Below are positions 4,577 through 5,443 of a stretch of 5,443 nt of DNA, one piece after another (positions within the stretch are counted from its first letter, which is position 1; each line of letters begins with the position of its first letter). The notes under the pieces were generated by a model. That model did not search any database. It was not told the DNA's origin and was given only the letters and a program-made list of their open reading frames with translations. The DNA comes from Bacteroidales bacterium (GTDB lineage Bacteria; Bacteroidota; Bacteroidia; Bacteroidales; WCHB1-69): the NCBI GenBank assembly GCA_031273515.1, contig JAISRU010000032.1, forward strand, positions 1 to 5,443. The letters run 5' to 3'. A program made the position numbers and the translations under genes.

Positions 4577-5443
4577 ATGAATGACATTGATAATCCGCAG
4601 AATGATATAACAGAAAACGAACCTCAGGCAATGGAAGAAAAACAAACCAATAACGATCTTCAAAAGATATTGCACGTCCGCAGTATGTTTGAAGATTGGT
4701 TTTTGGACTATGCTTCTTATGTTAATCTCGACCGCGCAGTTGCCGACATCAGCGACGGATTAAAACCCGTACAACGACGCATCCTCCATTCAATGAAGGA
4801 AATCGAGGACGGAAGATATAACAAAGTTGCCAATATCATCGGCAATACCATGAAATATCATCCGCATGGAGACGCTTCTATCGGGGACGCCTTAGTGAAT
4901 ATGGGTCAAAAAGACCTCCTGATTGACTGTCAGGGGAACTGGGGAAATACCCTCACAGGAGACAGCGCCGCCGCTCCCCGTTATATCGAAGCCCGTTTAT
5001 CCAAATTCGCTTTAGAGGTTGTCTTTAATCCGAAAACAACAGCTTGGAAACATTCCTACGACGGCAGAAATAAAGAACCGATTGCTTTGCCTGTCAAGTT
5101 TCCGCTTTTGCTCGCTCAGGGAGCCGAAGGTATTGGCGTTGGACTTGCTTCCAAAATCTTTCCGCATAATTTTCTGGAACTTATCGACGCTTCTGTGGCT
5201 ATTTTGGAAAATAAAGATTTTGTTATTTATCCCGATTTTCCCACAGCAGGCTATGTCGATGTAAGTAATTACAACGACGGACAACGCGGTGGAAAAATTC
5301 GCGTGCGTGCAAAGATCGTTCAGACAGACAAAAAAACGCTTGCCATTACGGAAATCCCTCCCGAAACAACAACGCAGTCCCTGATTGAAAGCATTACCAA
5401 AGCGGCGGACAAAGGAAGAATAAGTCTTCGGAAGATATTCGAC
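4577..5443 (+). CDS. parC: DNA topoisomerase IV subunit A, N-terminal part (cut by window end)
   Basis: The first 289 codons of a type IIA topoisomerase A subunit, running open to the window end. It cuts and rejoins both DNA strands and, with ParE, decatenates daughter chromosomes. After a variable acidic leader (about 1-35), the winged-helix domain shows SDGLKPVQRRILHSM at 59-73 and YHPHGDASIGDAL at 94-106. The catalytic tyrosine is Y136 in AAPRYIEARL, with R135 before it. The block FPLLLAQGAEGIGVGLASKI at 175-194 is typical. The wording around 40-56 and 77-92 fits Bacteroidota ParC better than GyrA, whose matching region differs. The C-terminal DNA-wrapping domain is outside the window, so GyrA is not formally excluded. 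ATG 4577 is preferred over in-frame ATG 4505, which would add 24 non-conserved residues and precede the likely promoter. At the quinolone-resistance sites, A100 aligns with E. coli GyrA Ser83 and D104 with Asp87. Confidence 0.93.
   Translation, partial: MNDIDNPQNDITENEPQAMEEKQTNNDLQKILHVRSMFEDWFLDYASYVNLDRAVADISDGLKPVQRRILHSMKEIEDGRYNKVANIIGNTMKYHPHGDASIGDALVNMGQKDLLIDCQGNWGNTLTGDSAAAPRYIEARLSKFALEVVFNPKTTAWKHSYDGRNKEPIALPVKFPLLLAQGAEGIGVGLASKIFPHNFLELIDASVAILENKDFVIYPDFPTAGYVDVSNYNDGQRGGKIRVRAKIVQTDKKTLAITEIPPETTTQSLIESITKAADKGRISLRKIFD

Noticed and set aside
5012..5284. Minus- and plus-strand frames of 80-90 codons within the topoisomerase gene
   Set aside because: They are shadows of the ParC frame, which shows the catalytic tyrosine and conserved blocks.

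Overview
The window looks like chromosomal DNA from a member of the Bacteroidota, most likely order Bacteroidales. The evidence is the type of RNase G, the HU arm sequence, a ParC-type topoisomerase subunit with the Bacteroidota N-terminal pattern, a DUF4159 protein, two promoters of the TAnnTTTG type, and translation starts without a Shine-Dalgarno sequence. I cannot narrow the genus. No rRNA, tRNA, CRISPR array, transposase or phage gene is visible.

Layout. Positions 1-1017 hold no convincing gene. The left end is GC-rich (about 60% at 61-120) and carries inverted repeats, including a perfect 12-bp hairpin at 180-211. The right end is very AT-rich (about 20-25% GC at 901-1020) and leads into a promoter. 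At 1114-1505 lie an HU-family nucleoid protein and a 29-residue, extremely basic protein with the mS38/bS22 (AURKAIP1/COX24) ribosomal motif. This pair is closed by a strong intrinsic terminator with a perfect 15-bp stem. At 1611-4247 three genes are packed as an apparent operon: ribonuclease G, a secreted DUF4159 protein (2-nt gap), and an S4-domain RNA-binding protein (17-nt overlap). A 329-nt spacer (4248-4576) carries degenerate palindromic repeats and a promoter. The window ends inside a topoisomerase IV subunit A gene (first 289 codons).

How the genes fit together. All identified proteins but one act on nucleic acids or the ribosome: chromosome packaging (HU), a ribosome component candidate, RNA processing and decay (RNase G), RNA or ribosome binding (S4 protein) and chromosome decatenation (ParC). 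The exception, DUF4159, is an exported protein of unknown role placed between two RNA-binding proteins.

The most interesting items are the 29-residue HU-linked ribosomal protein candidate, the strong Shine-Dalgarno-like tract at the start of the S4 gene with no ordinary start codon after it, and the uncoded repeat-like segment at the left end. I did not find convincing evidence of a wholly new system.
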